DNA from: Nitrospirota bacterium | GTDB lineage: Bacteria; Nitrospirota; UBA9217 | Direction: 5' to 3' | Assembly: GCA_020052615.1 (NCBI GenBank) | Contig: JAGVOT010000123.1 | Span: 152,047-216,046, forward strand | Length of the DNA: 64,000 nucleotides | Part shown: positions 20,324-28,192 of the stretch, piece by piece | Position numbering within the stretch: the first letter of the stretch is position 1 | Layout of the letters: each line of letters begins with the position of its first letter | Notes under the pieces: model-generated | What the model saw: the letters and a program-made list of their open reading frames with translations, nothing else | What the model was told of the DNA's origin: nothing | Databases searched by the model: none | Translations under genes and position numbers: made by a program

Positions 20324-20653
20324 TTATGTACCACTTTTTATAACCTGTGTGTCGCTCACTTCAATGAGCCCTTTATGTACAAGAGGGGTGATCTCGAGGA
20401 GGATCTCATCGATCTTCAACTGGGTATCAACAGCCTCGATCTTGACCGGCAGGCTTGTTGAAAGCTCCAGGATCTTGGCGGTGTGGAAAACGCGGTCGTT
20501 CCCATAGCCTTCTATGCCCCGGAAGACACTGGCGCCGGCTATCTTTCTTTTAAAGAAAATATCGAGCAGGACCTCGTAAACCGGCTTTCCGTGGATCTTG
20601 TCGGCCTCATCTATATATATGGTAAGCTTCTTTGCCGGTCCGGTCTTCAGCAT
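20324..20653 (-). CDS. DUF190-family protein (PII-like fold)
   Basis: A 109-residue protein. The KKLTIYIDEADKIHGKPVYE opening, followed by the KIAGASVFRGIEGYG block and the ILELSTSLPVKIEAVD segment, is the DUF190 pattern; its fold is ferredoxin-like and related to PII signal proteins. Genes of this family are often found beside fluoride channels. Here it is 27 bases downstream of crcB on the same strand, so the two are probably one transcript. The biochemical role is not established; a regulatory or accessory role in fluoride resistance is the usual suggestion. Confidence 0.87.
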   Translation of the reverse strand: MLKTGPAKKLTIYIDEADKIHGKPVYEVLLDIFFKRKIAGASVFRGIEGYGNDRVFHTAKILELSTSLPVKIEAVDTQLKIDEILLEITPLVHKGLIEVSDTQVIKSGT

Positions 20654-20680
20654 GACATGCTCCTTTCATGAATTGGCAGG

Positions 20681-21055
20681 CTAAAAGCTCTTCGCCATGA
20701 CTTCCCCCAGTTTCAGCGCGACAAAACCCACTACGACGCTCAGGACCACGTTGAGTCCCGCGAAAAGCCACTCGCCGTCCTTCAGCAGGGCGCCGGTCTC
20801 GTACTCGAAGGTCGAGAAGGTGGTGTAGGCGCCAAGGAACCCGACGACGAGCAGGAGCCGCCACTGCGGGTTCTCGGTAAAACGCTCCGCCATGAGGGTC
20901 ATCAGTAGGCCGATGAGGAAGCTTCCGCTGACGTTGGTCACGAAGGTTCCGAGGGGAAAGCTTCTGCCCCAGCGCTGGCCGATCCAGACTGCGATACCGT
21001 ACCGCGACACTGCCCCCACGAAACCGCCGATGCCGATGAGCAAGACATTCATCAT
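20681..21055 (-). CDS. crcB: Fluoride ion channel CrcB/Fluc
   Basis: A 124-residue, four-helix membrane protein. GGFVGAVSRYGI starts the first helix, and GTFVTNVSGSFLIG carries the polar Asn in helix 2. GFLGAYTTFSTFEYET holds the conserved Thr/Ser/Phe track that lines the pore (TTFSTF). Fluc proteins form dual-topology dimers that export F-. It is followed by a DUF190 gene, a common pair. I looked upstream (21056-21300) for a fluoride riboswitch and could not recognise one, so regulation is unclear. Confidence 0.93.
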   Translation of the reverse strand: MMNVLLIGIGGFVGAVSRYGIAVWIGQRWGRSFPLGTFVTNVSGSFLIGLLMTLMAERFTENPQWRLLLVVGFLGAYTTFSTFEYETGALLKDGEWLFAGLNVVLSVVVGFVALKLGEVMAKSF

Positions 21056-21275
21056 ACGTCATTATAGGTCGTTGGCAGACATACGTCAAGTGAGGTTAAT
21101 CATATTCAGAGTCTAAGATTCCTAGTTCATGACTACGATATCCGGTTTCATTCGGTTGCTTGGCGTCTCGCTTGAAAGCGCCTGCTTTTGTTCACCGTTG
21201 TCCTTGTCAGTTTGAAAATGGGTGAACTTGTCAGCCTATAGGGAAAAAACTATTTCAAAGGGGACTAAAACGGGG

Positions 21276-21281
21276 TATAAT
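21276..21281 (+). promoter_or_regulatory. Possible -10 element for the NifU-type gene
   Basis: A perfect TATAAT lies 47 bases before the ATG at 21329. The matching -35 position (TTTCAA, 21253-21258, 17-base spacer) is poor. This is therefore a tentative promoter resting mainly on the -10 box and the position. Confidence 0.35.
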
Positions 21282-21328
21282 TCGCAATCGAACAATGTCT
21301 ATATCGACAATTGATCAGGAGGCTTTCC

Positions 21329-21556
21329 ATGACAAAAGAACAACTCGAAGAGGCGATCAAACAAGTGCGGCCGGCGCTGCAGAGGGACGGGGGAGACATA
21401 GAACTCGTGGGATTCGACGATGGGGGGACGGTAAAGGTCCGGCTCAAGGGCGCATGCGGTTCCTGCCCCATGTCCACCATGACGCTCAAAATGGGCGTCG
21501 AGAAGTTCCTGAAACAGCAGATCCCCGAGGTTAAAGAAGTCGTGCAGGTCGCGTAG
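21329..21556 (+). CDS. NifU C-terminal-domain Fe-S scaffold protein
   Basis: A 75-residue protein; the start at 21329 is preceded by AGGAGG at a good distance. VRPALQRDGGDIELVGF and VRLKGACGSCPMSTMTLK are the NifU_N-terminal-less, NfuA/NifU-C type pattern, with the CXXC pair that holds a transient [4Fe-4S] cluster between two subunits. It stands alone and ends in a terminator-like hairpin at 21596-21642. It may help deliver clusters to the Fe-S-rich Rnf proteins encoded next, but that link is only positional. Confidence 0.92.
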   Translation: MTKEQLEEAIKQVRPALQRDGGDIELVGFDDGGTVKVRLKGACGSCPMSTMTLKMGVEKFLKQQIPEVKEVVQVA

Positions 21557-21595
21557 ACCACGATCTGATGAAGACCCGCTGATCCATATAGGGAC

Positions 21596-21642
21596 CCCGG
21601 CAAAGAAGCGCTGATCACTCGGCATTTTGCCGGGCTTTTTTT
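21596..21642 (+). terminator. Rho-independent terminator after the NifU-type gene
   Basis: A 9-base GC-rich stem (CCCGGCAAA at 21596-21604 pairing with TTTGCCGGG at 21626-21634) with a 21-base loop is followed by C and seven T. It separates the NifU-type gene from the rnf operon. Confidence 0.75.
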
Positions 21643-21703
21643 ACCCGAAATCCGGCCATTTCTTTAAAGAGGGTTTGTTCAGAAGTTTCCTCCGAAAAAT
21701 TCC

Positions 21704-21732
21704 TTGACACTTTTTGTTACATCTGTTATAAA
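21704..21732 (+). promoter_or_regulatory. Sigma-70-type promoter of the rnf operon
   Basis: A perfect TTGACA (21704-21709), a 17-base spacer and TATAAA (21727-21732) form a strong match to the housekeeping consensus. The expected start of transcription is near 21739, giving a leader of about 64 bases before the rnfC ATG at 21803. The leader carries GAGGTG as a ribosome site. Confidence 0.75.
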
Positions 21733-21802
21733 CTCCTCGGTCTTTTCCAGAAGTTGTCAAATTGCAATTATTAAAATAATTTACATTGAGGTGCGGATCG
21801 CT

Positions 21803-23137
21803 ATGGAAGCTTCGAGCGTCAAAGCAAGCGCAACCTTTAGCGGGGGTGTTCATCCCGCCGGCAACAAAGAACTTACCTCCCACAAGTCCACCGTTTCAGC
21901 AGCGATCCCCAAAAGAGTCGTCATTCCCTTAAGCCAGCATATTGGAGCGCCCACCAAGCCCCTTGTCGTCATCGGCCAGGAGGTCAAAAAGGGTGAGAAG
22001 ATCGGCGAAAGCGGCGGCTTTGTGTCGGCGCCGGTGCATTCCTCAGTGTCCGGCAAGGTCACGGCTATCGGGAATTTCCCCCATATCCTCGGCATGGACA
22101 TGGCCTCTATCGTCATCGAGAGCGACGGCAAGGACGAGTGGGTCGCCGGCCTAAAAGAGACGAAAGACTACCAGATGCTCTCCCCGGACGAGCTCAAGAA
22201 GATGGTGTCCGACGCCGGGATCGTCGGTATGGGCGGCGCAACCTTCCCGACCCATGTGAAACTCTCGCCCCCCAAGGAAAAGCCCATCGATGTCGTCATC
22301 TTGAACGGCGCCGAGTGCGAACCCTATCTGACCTCGGACCACCGGCTCATGCTGGAAAAGCCCGCGGAGATCATCGAGGGCCTCAAGATACTCATGCGGA
22401 TCCTGAACGTCAAGAAGGGCTACATCGGCATCGAGGCGAACAAACCCGACGCCGTGGAGGCCATGAAGAAAGCCGCGACAGGATCGCCCGAGATCGAGGT
22501 CTGGCCCGTGCAGGTGAAGTATCCCCAGGGTGCCGAGAAGATGCTGATCAAGGCCATTGCCAACCGCACCGTGCCCGCCGGCGGACTGCCCATGGATATC
22601 GGCGTGGTGGTACAGAACGTGGGTACCGCGGCGGCGATCTATGATGCTGTCCGGTTCGGCAGGCCCCTTATCGAGCGGTATGTGACCGTCACCGGCAGGG
22701 GAGTAAAGGACCCCAAGAACTTCCTCGCGCGCATCGGTACGACCTTCGCCCAACTCATCGAGGAGGCGGGCGGTCTGACCGAGGATGCCGCAAAAGTGAT
22801 ATCCGGCGGGCCCATGATGGGCATGAGCCAATACACCCTCGAAGTCCCGGTGATCAAAGGTACCTCAGGCATCCTGGTCCTCCCCAAGTCCGAAGTGAGC
22901 ACCAAACCCTATGGGCCGTGCATCCGCTGCGCGCGATGCATCGACGCCTGCCCCATGATGCTGCAGCCGTCGCTCATCGGGCTGTTCATCGAGAAGGGCC
23001 ATTACGAGGACGCCAAGGATTACAACCTGATGGACTGCTTCGAATGCGGCTCCTGCACCTTCGTCTGTCCGGCAAACCGGCCCATGGTGCAGTGGGTGAA
23101 GCGGGCCAAGCGGGAACTGGCAAAGAAGAAGAATTAA
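21803..23137 (+). CDS. rnfC: Rnf complex subunit C (Fe-S/NADH-binding)
   Basis: About 444 residues from the ATG at 21803, with GAGGTG upstream; an open frame from 21704 is untranslated leader. The N-terminus has FSGGVHPAGNKELT. GMGGATFPTHVKL is the NADH/FMN-binding loop of the 51-kDa-like domain. Two ferredoxin clusters near the C-terminus are complete: CIRCARCIDACP and CFECGSCTFVCP. RnfC is the peripheral subunit that exchanges electrons with NAD(H). It heads the gene order C-D-G-E-A-B, the order known from Acetobacterium and clostridia. It lacks the long C-terminal repeat extension of enterobacterial RsxC. Confidence 0.96.
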   Translation: MEASSVKASATFSGGVHPAGNKELTSHKSTVSAAIPKRVVIPLSQHIGAPTKPLVVIGQEVKKGEKIGESGGFVSAPVHSSVSGKVTAIGNFPHILGMDMASIVIESDGKDEWVAGLKETKDYQMLSPDELKKMVSDAGIVGMGGATFPTHVKLSPPKEKPIDVVILNGAECEPYLTSDHRLMLEKPAEIIEGLKILMRILNVKKGYIGIEANKPDAVEAMKKAATGSPEIEVWPVQVKYPQGAEKMLIKAIANRTVPAGGLPMDIGVVVQNVGTAAAIYDAVRFGRPLIERYVTVTGRGVKDPKNFLARIGTTFAQLIEEAGGLTEDAAKVISGGPMMGMSQYTLEVPVIKGTSGILVLPKSEVSTKPYGPCIRCARCIDACPMMLQPSLIGLFIEKGHYEDAKDYNLMDCFECGSCTFVCPANRPMVQWVKRAKRELAKKKN

Positions 23138-23250
23138 CAGCAGACAACAGACGGCAGACAATCCAGATAGCAGGCAGGTTCCTAGATCCTTGTCAGCCTG
23201 TCGTCTGGCAGTCTGGAATCTGTATTCTGAATTCACGAGGTCTCTATCAT

Positions 23251-24285
23251 ATGGAAGCAACTCCGAAAGAACAGCCGAAAGTACAACCGAAAGCACCGCC
23301 CGAGTTCTTTGTCTCCATCGGGCCGCATATGCGCACCGAGGAGAGCACGGCCAAGATCATGTGGACCGTGAACGCCGCGCTCCTGCCGGCAACGCTCATG
23401 TCGGTCTACTTCTTCGGACTGCCGGCGATCCTTGTCATTATCGTGAGCATCCTGGCCGCGGTCATGGCGGAAGCAGGGATGCAGAAGCTTCTCAAGAAAG
23501 ACGTGACCGTGTCGGACGGCAGTGCGTTCCTGACCGGTCTCCTGATCGCGATGAACGTGCCGGCGAACATTCCGCTGTACATACCGGCGGTCGCCTCCGT
23601 CGTCGCCATAGCGATCACCAAGCATCTTTTCGGCGGCCTCGGCTACAACGTCTTCAATCCGGCGCTCATCGGCCGTGCCTTTATCCTCGTCAGCTTCGCG
23701 AAGCCCATGACGACCTATACGCAGCCGGTCGCGAATATCATGGCAATGGACGCCAAAACCATGGCTACGCCGCTTTCGCTCCTGAAGGAGGATGGGATCG
23801 CCAAACTCCTTGAAGTCTATCCGAACATCTACCAGGACCTCCTGATGGGAAATCGGGCCGGTTCATTGGGCGAGACGGCTACCATTGCGCTGCTTCTGGG
23901 CGCTGTATTTCTTATGATCAAACGGTATATCACCTGGCACATCCCGATCACGTTCATCGCCACCGTCGGTCTCCTGACCTGGGTCTTCGGCGGCAAGAGC
24001 GGGCTCATGACCGGCGACCCCCTGTTCCACATGATGTCCGGCGGCCTTATCCTCGGCGCCTTTTTCATGGCGACGGACTACGTGACGGGGCCGTCCATAC
24101 GGATCGCGCAGGTCCTCTTCGGAGTGTCCTGCGGAGCTCTCACCGTCCTTATCCGCCTCAAAGGCGGTTATCCCGAAGGAGTGATGTTCGCCATACTGCT
24201 CATGAACTGCTTTGCGCCGCTGCTTGACCGCGGAATGCGGAGCCGGGTCTTCGGCAAGGCAGCGGCCAAGGGGGTGAAAAAATGA
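23251..24285 (+). CDS. rnfD: Rnf complex subunit D (flavinylated membrane subunit)
   Basis: About 344 residues. I choose the ATG at 23251, preceded by GAGG; the frame reaches back into rnfC, but that part is out-of-frame sequence. The protein has about nine membrane helices, and SIGPHMRTEESTAKIMW is the RnfD/NqrB N-terminal block. The TMATPLSLL segment contains the threonine expected to carry covalent FMN through a phosphoester bond. NPALIGRAFI is also conserved. It overlaps rnfG by 4 bases. The short proline-rich N-terminus (KEQPKVQPKAPPE) is unusual but harmless. Confidence 0.95.
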   Translation: MEATPKEQPKVQPKAPPEFFVSIGPHMRTEESTAKIMWTVNAALLPATLMSVYFFGLPAILVIIVSILAAVMAEAGMQKLLKKDVTVSDGSAFLTGLLIAMNVPANIPLYIPAVASVVAIAITKHLFGGLGYNVFNPALIGRAFILVSFAKPMTTYTQPVANIMAMDAKTMATPLSLLKEDGIAKLLEVYPNIYQDLLMGNRAGSLGETATIALLLGAVFLMIKRYITWHIPITFIATVGLLTWVFGGKSGLMTGDPLFHMMSGGLILGAFFMATDYVTGPSIRIAQVLFGVSCGALTVLIRLKGGYPEGVMFAILLMNCFAPLLDRGMRSRVFGKAAAKGVKK

Positions 24286-24872
24286 AAGACATGATCAAGA
24301 TCACCCTCAGCCTTGTTGCGATATTCATCGCAGCCGCGATCATCATGGGCGTGACGTATAAATTAACATCACCGATCCGTTTTTATGCCGAAAAGAAAGA
24401 GAAGGAAGAGGCGCTGAAGGAGATGGCGCCCGACGCGAAGGACCCCATAGCAGTCGCGGGAACCTGGACGGTCCACAGTAAATCTTATGAATACTATGCG
24501 GCGACGACCGATAAGAAACCGGTAGGGTACATAGCCTCGACGGCGGGAAAAGGATATTCCAGCTTCATCCTGATGCTCGTCTCCATCGACACGGGATTGA
24601 AGGTGAAGGAGATCAAGATCCTGCACCACGGAGAAACGCCGGGACTGGGCGACCAGGTCGAGGAAAAGAGCTTCCTCGGCCAGTTCACCGGGAAGACCCT
24701 GAACCAGATTGTCCTGGTGAAGACCGAGACCAAGGAGAACATCCAGGCGATATCGGGCGCCACGATCTCGAGCAGGGCCGTCACGAACGGCGTCAAGGAT
24801 GCGGTCCAGACGCTCGTGGACAAGTACGGGTCCGGCATCGCCCAAGCGGCCGCGAACGAGGTGAAAAAATGA
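24282..24872 (+). CDS. rnfG: Rnf complex subunit G (covalent FMN, periplasm-facing)
   Basis: A 196-residue protein with one N-terminal membrane helix (about residues 5-28) and an FMN_bind domain. HHGETPGLGDQVEEKSF and the SGATISSRAVTNGV motif are diagnostic; T161 in SGAT is the expected FMN attachment site through ApbE-type flavinylation. No apbE is visible in the window. It overlaps rnfD by 4 bases upstream and rnfE by 4 bases downstream, so these three genes are translationally coupled. Confidence 0.95.
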   Translation: MKDMIKITLSLVAIFIAAAIIMGVTYKLTSPIRFYAEKKEKEEALKEMAPDAKDPIAVAGTWTVHSKSYEYYAATTDKKPVGYIASTAGKGYSSFILMLVSIDTGLKVKEIKILHHGETPGLGDQVEEKSFLGQFTGKTLNQIVLVKTETKENIQAISGATISSRAVTNGVKDAVQTLVDKYGSGIAQAAANEVKK

Positions 24873-25501
24873 CGACGGACAAGGTCAACTACGGAACGAT
24901 CATTAAGAACGGCATCTTCGGCGAAAATCCCGTGTTCCGGCTGGCGCTGTCGCTCTGTCCGGCCGTGGCGGTCACGAGCGGCGTCAAGAACGGGTTTCTC
25001 ATGGGGGTCGCTGTTCTCTTCGTCATGACCATGGTGAACGGAACGGTCTCTCTCCTCAGAAACTTCATCAACCCCAAGGTCCGCATCCCTTCCTACATGT
25101 TCATTATCGCCACCTGGGTCACCGTGACCGATCTGGTGATGGCCGCCTACGCGCGTGACGTCTACAAGCAGATGGGCCTGTACATCATGCTCATTGTCGC
25201 CTTTGCCATCGTCCTGTCCCGGGCCGAGATGTTCGCCAGCAAGAACAAGCTCATCCCCTCGATGGTGGACGGAGCGGCCATGGGCATGGGGTTCCTGCTG
25301 GCGCTCGTACTGCTCGGCATCTTCCGGGAAGCGCTGGGCAAGGGTTCCCTCTGGGGCTACAAGTTCGTCGAAACAAAACCGCTGCTCATCATGATCATGC
25401 CGACGGGCGGTTTTTTCGCCATGGGGCTCATGATGGGATGGCTCAACTGGATCGACCGCAAGTTCTTCGGCGGGACCGGCGGCGGAGGCGGAGGACATTA
25501 A
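24869..25501 (+). CDS. rnfE: Rnf complex subunit E
   Basis: A 210-residue integral membrane protein with about six helices. GIFGENPVFRLALSLCPAVAV carries the conserved NPxxxxxLGLCPxLAV-like start with its membrane Cys. RNFINPKVRIPSYMFIIATWVT is the second Cys-bearing region in many homologues, although here the Cys is absent from that stretch. RnfE and RnfA form an inverted pair of helices around a membrane [2Fe-2S] centre. The C-terminus ends in a glycine run (GTGGGGGGH). A 176-base gap to rnfA contains short repeats. Confidence 0.93.
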   Translation: MTTDKVNYGTIIKNGIFGENPVFRLALSLCPAVAVTSGVKNGFLMGVAVLFVMTMVNGTVSLLRNFINPKVRIPSYMFIIATWVTVTDLVMAAYARDVYKQMGLYIMLIVAFAIVLSRAEMFASKNKLIPSMVDGAAMGMGFLLALVLLGIFREALGKGSLWGYKFVETKPLLIMIMPTGGFFAMGLMMGWLNWIDRKFFGGTGGGGGGH

Positions 25502-25504
25502 CGG

Positions 25505-25655
25505 CATTGCGGATTGTTGATTGCGAATCGCGGAGTTTCGATCCGAGGCCGCAAGCTTCGATCTTCAGTACTTAGCACATTCAAATAAGACGGATTGGTT
25601 GATGCGTGATCCGGGGTCGGTATTTTATTCCGCAATCCGCATTCCGCAATCCGCA
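25505..25655. repeat. Short-repeat intergenic spacer between rnfE and rnfA
   Basis: A 14-base unit (ATTCCGCAATCCGC) occurs twice in perfect tandem at 25627-25640 and 25641-25654. The opposite-sense relative (ATTGCGGATTG) occurs near 25505, so the spacer can fold back on itself. Similar sequence (GCGCATTTCGGAATGCC, ATTGCGGAATG) reappears after rnfA near 26267-26297. Confidence 0.6.
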
Positions 25656-25677
25656 ATTGAATCACCCGGAGGAGTAT

Positions 25678-26262
25678 ATGCTTGAAAAAGTTCTGACCAT
25701 ATTCATAGCCTCTGCCCTCATCAACAATTTCGTGTTCTCGCGGTACCTCGGCCTCTGCATCTTCTTCGGCGTGACCAAAAAGATGGAAACGTCCATCGGC
25801 ATGAGCTTCACCTTTACCGCCGTCATGATGATCGGGGCCGCTCTGAGCTGGTTCATATATACCTACGTCATGGTGCCGTTCCATCTGGGCTTCCTCAAGA
25901 TCGTGATCTTCATCGGCGTCGTTGCCGCGTTCGTTCAGGCCGCCGATACGATCATGAAAAAGGTGACGCCGGCGCTCTACTACAAGCTCGGGATATACCT
26001 CGCGCTGATCGTGACGAACTGCATCATCCTTGCCGTGCCGCTGATCAACGCGGAAGAACACTACAGCCTGTTCGAGAGCATGGCCCTTGCGCTGGGATCC
26101 GGCCTTGGCTTCAGTCTCGCGCTCATCATCATGGCGAGCATCCGCGAGAAGCTCGATCTCGCCGATGTGCCGAAGTCCTTTCAGGGACTTCCCATTTCGT
26201 TCGTGCTGACCGGCCTGATCGCCTTGGCATTCCTGGGTTTTTCCGGGATGATAACGCTGTAG
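25678..26262 (+). CDS. rnfA: Rnf complex subunit A
   Basis: About 194 residues from the ATG at 25678, preceded by GGAGGAG. The protein has six membrane helices. INNFVFSRYLGLCIFFGVTKKMETSIGM is split across the first helices and matches the family, with the Cys of GLCIFFG as a cluster ligand; VTNCIILAVPLINAEE supplies the second conserved Cys. With RnfE it forms the membrane core of the ferredoxin:NAD+ oxidoreductase. The 96-base gap to rnfB carries repeat-like sequence. Confidence 0.95.
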   Translation: MLEKVLTIFIASALINNFVFSRYLGLCIFFGVTKKMETSIGMSFTFTAVMMIGAALSWFIYTYVMVPFHLGFLKIVIFIGVVAAFVQAADTIMKKVTPALYYKLGIYLALIVTNCIILAVPLINAEEHYSLFESMALALGSGLGFSLALIIMASIREKLDLADVPKSFQGLPISFVLTGLIALAFLGFSGMITL

Positions 26263-26358
26263 GAGCATTGCGCATTTCGGAATGCCGATTGCGGAATGAG
26301 CAGTCGCTTTCCTTAGTTTCTGTGGTTCCAAAATAATTCCTTGTGAAGGTACAATGCC

Positions 26359-27516
26359 ATGAATGAACAATTGAGCAATCTTCTGGTCCAGATCATCTCT
26401 CAAGGCCTGAATATCATCGGGAATAAACTGATCCCGATGGTCGGCGTCGGGGGGTCGGTCGAGTCCGTGGAGTTCGTTGAGCTCAAGACGATCTATTTCG
26501 CCGTTGCACTGCTCGCGGTACTCGGCGTTATCTTCGGGATCGCCCTGGCCGTGGTCGCTTCAAAGTTCGTCGTGAAGGTCGATCCGAAGGTCGACCAGGT
26601 GCGCGAGACCCTTCCGGGCGCCAACTGCGGCGCCTGCGGATTCGCCGGATGCATGGGCTATGCCGAAGCGGTCGTGGGGAACCCCGATGTCGCCTCGAAC
26701 CTCTGCGCGCCGGGAAAGGGACCGGTCGCCGCGAAGGTCGCCCAGATCACCGGCAAGTCCGCCGGCGTCGTCGATCCGAAGATCGCCCGGGTCTTCTGCC
26801 AGGGAGGCCGCAGCAAGAGCCAGCGGAAGTTCATCTACTCCGGCGTCATGGACTGCACGGCCGCCGTGCTTGCGGCGGGAGGGGACAAGTCCTGCGACTT
26901 CGGCTGTCTGGGATACGCCACCTGCATGCGCGCCTGTCCCTTCGATGCCATCACCATGAGCGCCGACAGCCTCCCGATCATCAACAAGGAAAAATGCACG
27001 GCCTGCGGCAAATGCGTCGCCGCCTGCCCGAAGCAGGTGATCGAACTGGGCCTGATGTCCAAGGCCGTCGTCATCAGCTGCCACAGCAGGGACAAGGGAA
27101 TCGACGTGAAGAAGAAGTGCCAGGTCGGCTGCATCGCCTGCGGCATATGCGTCAGGACCTGTCCCGTCGACGCCATCAAGATCGAGAACAACCTCGCCCG
27201 CATCGATCACGGCAAGTGCATCACCTGCGGTCTGTGCGTCAAGAAATGCCCCACGAGCGCGATCCATGATTACATTCCGGTCCGCCCCAAGGCGTTCATA
27301 CACGCCGAGAAGTGCGCGGGGATCGACGTCTGCGCGAAGGTCTGTCCGGTAAACGCCATCTCCGGAGATGTTAAATCCGTCCACAAGGTGGACCAGACCA
27401 AGTGCATCGGATGCGGGATGTGCGAGGCACGCTGCCCCAAGAAGGCCATTGAGATGGTGCAGGCACCTGCAAACGCCGCCGGTAAGCACGCGGAGAAGGA
27501 AATGGCCGCGGTGTAG
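26359..27516 (+). CDS. rnfB: Rnf complex subunit B (polyferredoxin)
   Basis: A 385-residue protein. The membrane helix is at about residues 47-68, followed by the NCGACGFAGCMGYAEAV cluster of the Fe4 domain. Further cluster motifs are CDFGCLGYATCMRACP, CTACGKCVAACP, CIACGICVRTCP, CITCGLCVKKCP and CIGCGMCEARCP. One more, CAGIDVCAKVCP, keeps only three of four Cys. RnfB takes electrons from ferredoxin and passes them into the complex. About 45 residues before the helix are extra compared with typical RnfB, and the C-terminal modules exceed the short proteobacterial form. A terminator follows at 27543. Confidence 0.95.
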   Translation: MNEQLSNLLVQIISQGLNIIGNKLIPMVGVGGSVESVEFVELKTIYFAVALLAVLGVIFGIALAVVASKFVVKVDPKVDQVRETLPGANCGACGFAGCMGYAEAVVGNPDVASNLCAPGKGPVAAKVAQITGKSAGVVDPKIARVFCQGGRSKSQRKFIYSGVMDCTAAVLAAGGDKSCDFGCLGYATCMRACPFDAITMSADSLPIINKEKCTACGKCVAACPKQVIELGLMSKAVVISCHSRDKGIDVKKKCQVGCIACGICVRTCPVDAIKIENNLARIDHGKCITCGLCVKKCPTSAIHDYIPVRPKAFIHAEKCAGIDVCAKVCPVNAISGDVKSVHKVDQTKCIGCGMCEARCPKKAIEMVQAPANAAGKHAEKEMAAV

Positions 27517-27542
27517 ATCGTCAGCATGCTCTTTTCCAACTC

Positions 27543-27574
27543 AGGGATACGGATATATCCGTATCCCTTTTTTT
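27543..27574 (+). terminator. Rho-independent terminator of the rnf operon
   Basis: AGGGATACGGA (27543-27553) and TCCGTATCCCT (27558-27568) form a perfect 11-base stem with a TATA loop, followed by a run of T. It lies 27 bases after the rnfB stop. Confidence 0.9.
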
Positions 27575-27639
27575 GTTTGCTCTGAGCTGTTCCTTTTTTG
27601 CTTGACAAAAAAGCATACATACGCTAAATACAATTGAAG

Positions 27640-27729
27640 TTTCCTGCAGCATGCTGCAGGAAAGCTTCGATCCTCAGGGAAATAATAAGTTATTCTATTC
27701 GCTCGCTAACCCCGCATTAAGCTGCGGGG
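27640..27729. repeat. Twin hairpin, REP-like intergenic element
   Basis: A perfect 24-base palindrome spans 27640-27663 (left half TTTCCTGCAGCA), extended by pairing GAAG/CTTC flanks. About 47 bases later comes a second hairpin, CCCCGCA (27710-27716) and TGCGGGG (27723-27729) around TTAAGC. Neither is followed by a T run. The spacer up to gcvH (to 27800) holds nothing else I can name, apart from a weak TTGACA at 27602. Confidence 0.6.
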
Positions 27730-27800
27730 GATGCGCTCGTTGCTGGATTCACCCTGTAGTTGTCAAGCAATCTCGTTCTTAATCCCGCCGGAGGTGTCAG

Positions 27801-28190
27801 ATGAATCCAGACGATATCAAGTACCATCGTGAGCATGCATGGGTGCGCGTGGAGGGAAAGCACGCGACGGTCGGCATTACCGATTTTGCCCAGCAACAGC
27901 TCGGCGATATCGTGTACGTTGATCTTCCCGAAGCAGATACCGAAGTTGACGCAGATTCCGAACTGTGCGAGATTGAATCAACGAAAGCGACGTCTCCGGT
28001 CGTCAGTCCTGTGTCCGGCACGGTGCATGAAGTGAACGACGATCTCGCCGATTCTCCGGAGATCATCAATGAGGACCCCTACGGCAACGGATGGATCGTT
28101 GTGATCACGATGAGCGATCCCTCGGAGGTGAACGACTTGATGAGCAGGGACGAGTACGAGAAGTTCCTGAAAGAGGAAGAAGAGCGCTGA
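27801..28190 (+). CDS. gcvH: Glycine cleavage system H protein
   Basis: A 129-residue lipoyl-carrier protein with GGAGGTG before the ATG. YHREHAWVRVEG is the typical N-terminal block. CEIESTKATSPVVSPVSG carries the lipoyl lysine K62 in ESTKA (most homologues have ESVKA). NEDPYGNGWIVVI closes the domain. It shuttles the methylamine group between GcvP, GcvT and dihydrolipoyl dehydrogenase. Only lpdA accompanies it here; gcvT and gcvP are not in the window. Some anaerobes use stand-alone GcvH copies for lipoate assembly, so its role may go beyond glycine cleavage. Confidence 0.93.
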   Translation: MNPDDIKYHREHAWVRVEGKHATVGITDFAQQQLGDIVYVDLPEADTEVDADSELCEIESTKATSPVVSPVSGTVHEVNDDLADSPEIINEDPYGNGWIVVITMSDPSEVNDLMSRDEYEKFLKEEEER

Positions 28191-28192
28191 CC

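Noticed and set aside
21056-21300. Possible fluoride riboswitch before crcB
   Set aside because: I could not find the conserved core or the expected pseudoknot halves on the - strand.
24494-25507. 337-residue open frame on the - strand opposite rnfG and rnfE
   Set aside because: It lies wholly opposite well-identified genes, is rich in His, Asp and Arg as antisense frames of GC-rich genes are, and has no family motif.
25621-25660. Possible start of a CRISPR array
   Set aside because: Only two tandem 14-base units without spacers; no cas gene is in the window.
25498-26403. 301-residue open frame on the - strand opposite rnfA
   Set aside because: Antisense of a clear membrane protein gene; low-complexity His/Glu-rich translation without motifs.
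26560-27489. 309-residue open frame on the - strand opposite rnfB
   Set aside because: Antisense shadow of the cysteine-rich ferredoxin gene; its Ala/Asp/Gly/Leu-rich translation has no recognisable domain.
27640-27800. Possible glycine riboswitch before gcvH
   Set aside because: The hairpins there are plain palindromes and do not show the tandem aptamer pattern.
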